Part shown: one piece after another, positions 37,063 to 38,359 of the stretch
How the letters are laid out: the number at the start of each line of letters is the position of its first letter
How positions within the stretch are numbered: the first letter of the stretch is position 1
Translations under genes and position numbers: made by a program
Notes under the pieces: generated by a model
The model's input: only the letters and a program-made list of their open reading frames with translations
Told to the model about the DNA's origin: nothing
Databases searched by the model: none
Source: a virus
DNA: 38,359 bases
Strand: one strand, 5' to 3'
Virus record (IMG/VR): IMGVR_UViG_3300033144_006803
Span: 1 to 38,359 of that record

Positions 37063-38033
37063 CGGGGCTCGGATATAATTCATGGGTATCGTTCTCGGAA
37101 GAGAGCGTGTACGGAACGCCGACCGGGACGGACGAACAGTATGTCGAGATTGTCGAGGAAGGGCTCGGTCTTGAGATGGCCGTCGAGCCTCGGTCGTCTC
37201 TTCACGGCGCGAGTCACCGCAAGACTCTCACCGGCGTCAAGAAAATCGGCGGCGACGTCAAGGGCGAGATGCTTTACGAGGGGTGGCTCTTGCCGATAAA
37301 GCACGGCATGGGCGGGTACGCTTTTGCCGCCGACTCACCGGTCGAAGACGCGAACCTTCACACGTTCACCCTCACCGACGCGTTGCCGACCGGGCTCTCG
37401 GTCGAAGTGAGCAAGGGCAACGTGCCGACCGGCGACGTGTTCTTGTACGCGGGTTGCAAGGTCGACGCGCTCGACTTCCAGTTCACGACCTCGCAGATAA
37501 TGAACATCGCCGTGTCGCTTCTCGGGCAGAGCGAGACGACCGACGGCGCGGCAAGCGGCACGCCGTCGTACCCCGACGACTACCCGGTGTTATGGCGCGA
37601 GTGGAACTCGACGATGACCTTTTGCGGCGAGTCGGTGAGCGAGTTCGTCGGCGGCAACATCAAGGTCGAGAATAGTCTCTCGCGCGACCGCTTTCTCATG
37701 CACGACACGCTTCGCTCGCCGGTGAGAGGCGACCGGCGAAACGTCGGCGGGTCAATCAAGATGGAGTTCGCCGACCTTGCGCTCTATAGCAAGTACACGG
37801 CGGGCACGACGGGCACGATGTCGTTGACCTTTCAGTCGAGTTATTTCATCACCGGCTCGACGCCGTTCTCGATGACCTTCACGTTGCCGAAGGTGCAACT
37901 CTTACCGACGCCGACGCCGAAAGTGTCGGGCGCGGGCGTCATCGAGATGGACTTGCCTTTTATCGCGTTGCATGACGGCGCGACGACCGACGCGTTGATA
38001 GTTGCTATCACCTCGGGCGAGGCGACACTTTAA
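37059..38033 (+). CDS. Major tail tube protein
   Basis: The 324-aa protein starts 4 bp before the end of the previous gene. The N-terminal FSEESVYGTPTGTDEQYVEI opening, and ordered strand-rich segments (DVKGEMLYEGWLLPIKHGMG; KVDALDFQFTTSQIMNIAVS; NIKVENSLSRDRFLMHDTLR) to the closing MDLPFIALHDGATTDALIVA, match siphophage tail tube proteins. Such proteins stack as hexamers around the tape measure. Position before the chaperone confirms it. Confidence 0.85.
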   Translation: MTGLGYNSWVSFSEESVYGTPTGTDEQYVEIVEEGLGLEMAVEPRSSLHGASHRKTLTGVKKIGGDVKGEMLYEGWLLPIKHGMGGYAFAADSPVEDANLHTFTLTDALPTGLSVEVSKGNVPTGDVFLYAGCKVDALDFQFTTSQIMNIAVSLLGQSETTDGAASGTPSYPDDYPVLWREWNSTMTFCGESVSEFVGGNIKVENSLSRDRFLMHDTLRSPVRGDRRNVGGSIKMEFADLALYSKYTAGTTGTMSLTFQSSYFITGSTPFSMTFTLPKVQLLPTPTPKVSGAGVIEMDLPFIALHDGATTDALIVAITSGEATL

Positions 38034-38050
38034 TCAAGGGAGAGAAGACG

Positions 38051-38359
38051 ATGAAACAGACTGTCGCGCAAGTAATACGGGGGCGCAACCGGAAGACCTT
38101 GACGCTTCCCTCGGGGCTCGTGATTGAGATACGCAAACTCATGCCGGTCGATTTTATGGCGGCGACGCAAGCGATACCGGCGACGGCCGTCGAGCAAGCA
38201 AGGGGCAAGGGCACGCCCGAAGAAAAAAAGGCGCGTGCCCTCGTCGAATTGCAACGCGAGATGACCGCGCACCCCGAGAAGTTTCGGGGCTTTTATGAGG
38301 CCGTGCTCGTCGCGGGCGTAGTCGTGCCGACGGTCTTGCCGCGAGGGCAAGAGGCCGAC
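38051..38359 (+). CDS. Tail assembly chaperone, N-terminal part (continues at position 1)
   Basis: The gene starts at ATG 38051 with AAGGGAG upstream and is cut by the end of the window after 103 codons. The last 114 bases repeat the window start, so its remaining codons are read at 1-273. The part unique to this end is KQTVAQVIRGRNRKTLTLPS with PVDFMAATQAIPA, typical of the chaperone N-terminal domain. Confidence 0.8.
   Translation, partial: MKQTVAQVIRGRNRKTLTLPSGLVIEIRKLMPVDFMAATQAIPATAVEQARGKGTPEEKKARALVELQREMTAHPEKFRGFYEAVLVAGVVVPTVLPRGQEAD
38246..38359. repeat. Right copy of 114-bp exact terminal direct repeat
   Basis: Identical to positions 1-114. Shows that the contig closes on itself; see the left copy. 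Confidence 0.95.

Noticed and set aside
1-38359. tRNA, integrase, DNA polymerase and methyltransferase genes
   Set aside because: None recognised on reading. tRNA detection by eye is unreliable, so absence of tRNAs is not firm.

Overview
The window is one complete, circularly mapping genome of a tailed dsDNA bacteriophage with a siphovirus-type layout. The first 114 bases are repeated exactly as the last 114 bases, and a tail assembly chaperone gene runs off the right end and back in at the left end, so the unit genome is 38,245 bp. Every gene I accept is on the + strand. The host is a bacterium: the early promoters are consensus sigma70 type (TTGACA, 17 bp, TATAAT/TATACT), ribosome binding sites are strong (AAAGGGG), one protein has a lipobox and another a Sec-type signal peptide, and the lysis gene is a peptidoglycan amidase. 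The DNA is GC-rich. I cannot name the host. I saw no integrase, DNA polymerase, methyltransferase, tRNA or CRISPR array.

Layout on the circle. (1) Packaging and head, 26.4-33.8 kb: terminase small subunit, a 405-bp non-coding gap with promoter and repeat signals, Mu gp28-like terminase large subunit, a portal fused to a gp7/MuF-type head protein, U35-type prohead protease and HK97-fold capsid protein. (2) Connector and tail, 33.8 kb to the end and on to 5.7 kb: adaptor, closure and terminator-like proteins, tail tube, chaperone with a frameshifted extension, tape measure, distal tail and receptor-binding proteins. (3) Lysis, 5.8-7.5 kb: membrane/coiled-coil protein, amidase, a second membrane protein (holin candidate), then a strong rho-independent terminator at 7550-7593. 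(4) Early region, 7.6-26 kb: about 35 mostly small genes, many overlapping by ATGA or GTGA. Recognisable ones are an ArdC-like antirestriction protein, winged-HTH, ribbon-helix-helix and XRE-like regulators, a Cas4/RecB-type nuclease, an annealase-like partner, an FN3-plus-dockerin-like protein, a RuvC-like resolvase, an O-like initiator with a candidate internal origin, a lipoprotein and several Cys-rich proteins.

Regulation. Four early promoters (7676, 9647, 12142, 13624) carry an operator-like dyad, TCATGACGTCATGA or a variant, between -35 and -10. Each is followed in its leader by a small hairpin with a GGGA loop whose stem changes in a compensated way. Many early gene junctions hold a strong hairpin just before a near-identical extended ribosome binding site. 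The late operon probably runs from about 27.28 kb through the contig ends to the terminator at 7.59 kb.

The most striking whole-window signal is that, reading by eye, I found no GATC and no AGCT anywhere, while other four-base palindromes are common. Synonymous codons appear to be chosen to avoid them: Ile is ATA or ATT after G but ATC after C, and Lys or Glu is AAA or GAA before CTC. Together with the ArdC-like gene this suggests a phage shaped by restriction systems at these two sites.
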